The notes below the pieces were generated by a model. It had not been told where the DNA came from and made no database searches. It saw only the letters and a list, made by a program, of their open reading frames with translations. The position numbers and the translations under genes were made by a program. Shown piece by piece: positions 63,889-64,000 of a stretch of 64,000 nucleotides of DNA. The stretch spans positions 166,871 through 230,870 of the forward strand of contig JBOHLS010000001.1 in assembly GCA_050729835.1 (NCBI GenBank), given 5' to 3'. The DNA is from REEB95 sp050729835 (GTDB lineage: Bacteria; Pseudomonadota; Alphaproteobacteria; ATCC43930; CGMCC-115725). Numbering within the stretch: the first letter of the stretch is position 1; the number at the start of each line of letters is the position of its first letter.

Positions 63889-64000
63889 TGGTTCAGCCGC
63901 CGGGTCCTGGCGTGGCGGCTGTCGATCACACGATGGAAGCAGCGTTCTGCGTCGAGGCGCTGGAAGAAGTTCTGGCGCGCTACGGCACGCCGGAGATCTG
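63883..64000 (+). mobile_element. IS3-family transposase fragment (OrfB), window edge
   Basis: VDWFSRRVLAWRLSIT, then after a small frameshift MEAAFCVEALEEVLARYGTP and EI: the rve/DDE core of an IS3-type OrfB just before its NTDQGSQFTS motif. It starts in mid-gene with no terminal repeat at the junction, so it is a broken copy. The right part lies beyond the window. Confidence 0.75.

Overview
The window is a GC-rich chromosomal segment of an alphaproteobacterium, most likely from the Rhodospirillales or a neighbouring order. This rests on family knowledge, not on a search. The signs are a rpoZ-spoT-pdxJ-acpS-lepB-rnc-era-recO run, the order rpsB-tsf-pyrH-frr-uppS-cdsA-rseP-bamA-ompH-lpxD-fabZ-lpxA-lpxI/lpxB, LpxI instead of LpxH, a PAS_5 protein, an RHH_4 protein, DUF2905 and CtrA-like boxes. 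No tRNA, rRNA or CRISPR array was seen.

Layout. 1-4 kb: a drug-efflux type MFS pump, a PAS_5 sensor and two folate genes (folB, folP). 3.9-4.25 kb: an unusually AT-rich control region with an isolated plus-strand terminator and perhaps a small RNA. 4.3-13.2 kb: a type I secretion operon (TolC-like, ABC exporter, HlyD-like), a prepilin peptidase, a small unknown protein, a broken RHH/PAS gene interrupted downstream by an IS5-family element that carries a passenger gene, and a LapG-like periplasmic protease. Exporter plus LapG suggests a LapA-type adhesion system, but no adhesin or LapD lies in the window. 13.5-16.5 kb: an M23 peptidase overlapping a bactofilin, then an IS481-family element. 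16.5-25.9 kb: ordinary housekeeping genes (threonine dehydratase, HAD dehalogenase, lytic transglycosylase, dapA, smpB, uracil-DNA glycosylase, NYN nuclease, folK, pyrE) with one wrecked MFS gene and an XRE regulator.

26-28.6 kb: a nucleotide-sugar dehydrogenase and a glycosyltransferase. 28.7-38.3 kb: a long co-directional block from rpoZ to parC/tusA (stringent response, vitamin B6, lipid acyl-carrier activation, protein export, RNA processing, recombination, topoisomerase IV). 38.4-45.7 kb is an erosion zone: a kdp operon collapsed to small ORF, kdpF, a kdpA start fused to a kdpE end, a broken DUF2905 gene, an orphan decayed phage terminase gene, several small secreted or unknown proteins and mobile hairpin repeats. 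45.9-59.6 kb: translation and envelope genes from rpsB through outer-membrane assembly and lipid A synthesis, ending in what reads as a single-polypeptide LpxI-LpxB fusion; dxr is not at its common place between cdsA and rseP. 59.6-64 kb: gloA, gltA, gltX and a phosphoesterase pseudogene broken against an IS3-family fragment.

The most notable signals are the LpxI-LpxB fusion; two different IS families each inserted in a C-TAG stop codon and each using the duplicated CTAG as the stop of its own last ORF; an identical TGTTGC-N3-GCAACA palindrome in front of both rpoZ-spoT and gltA; a hairpin repeat family with a compensatory base change; the kdp deletion scar; and a cluster of genes killed by single nonsense codons.
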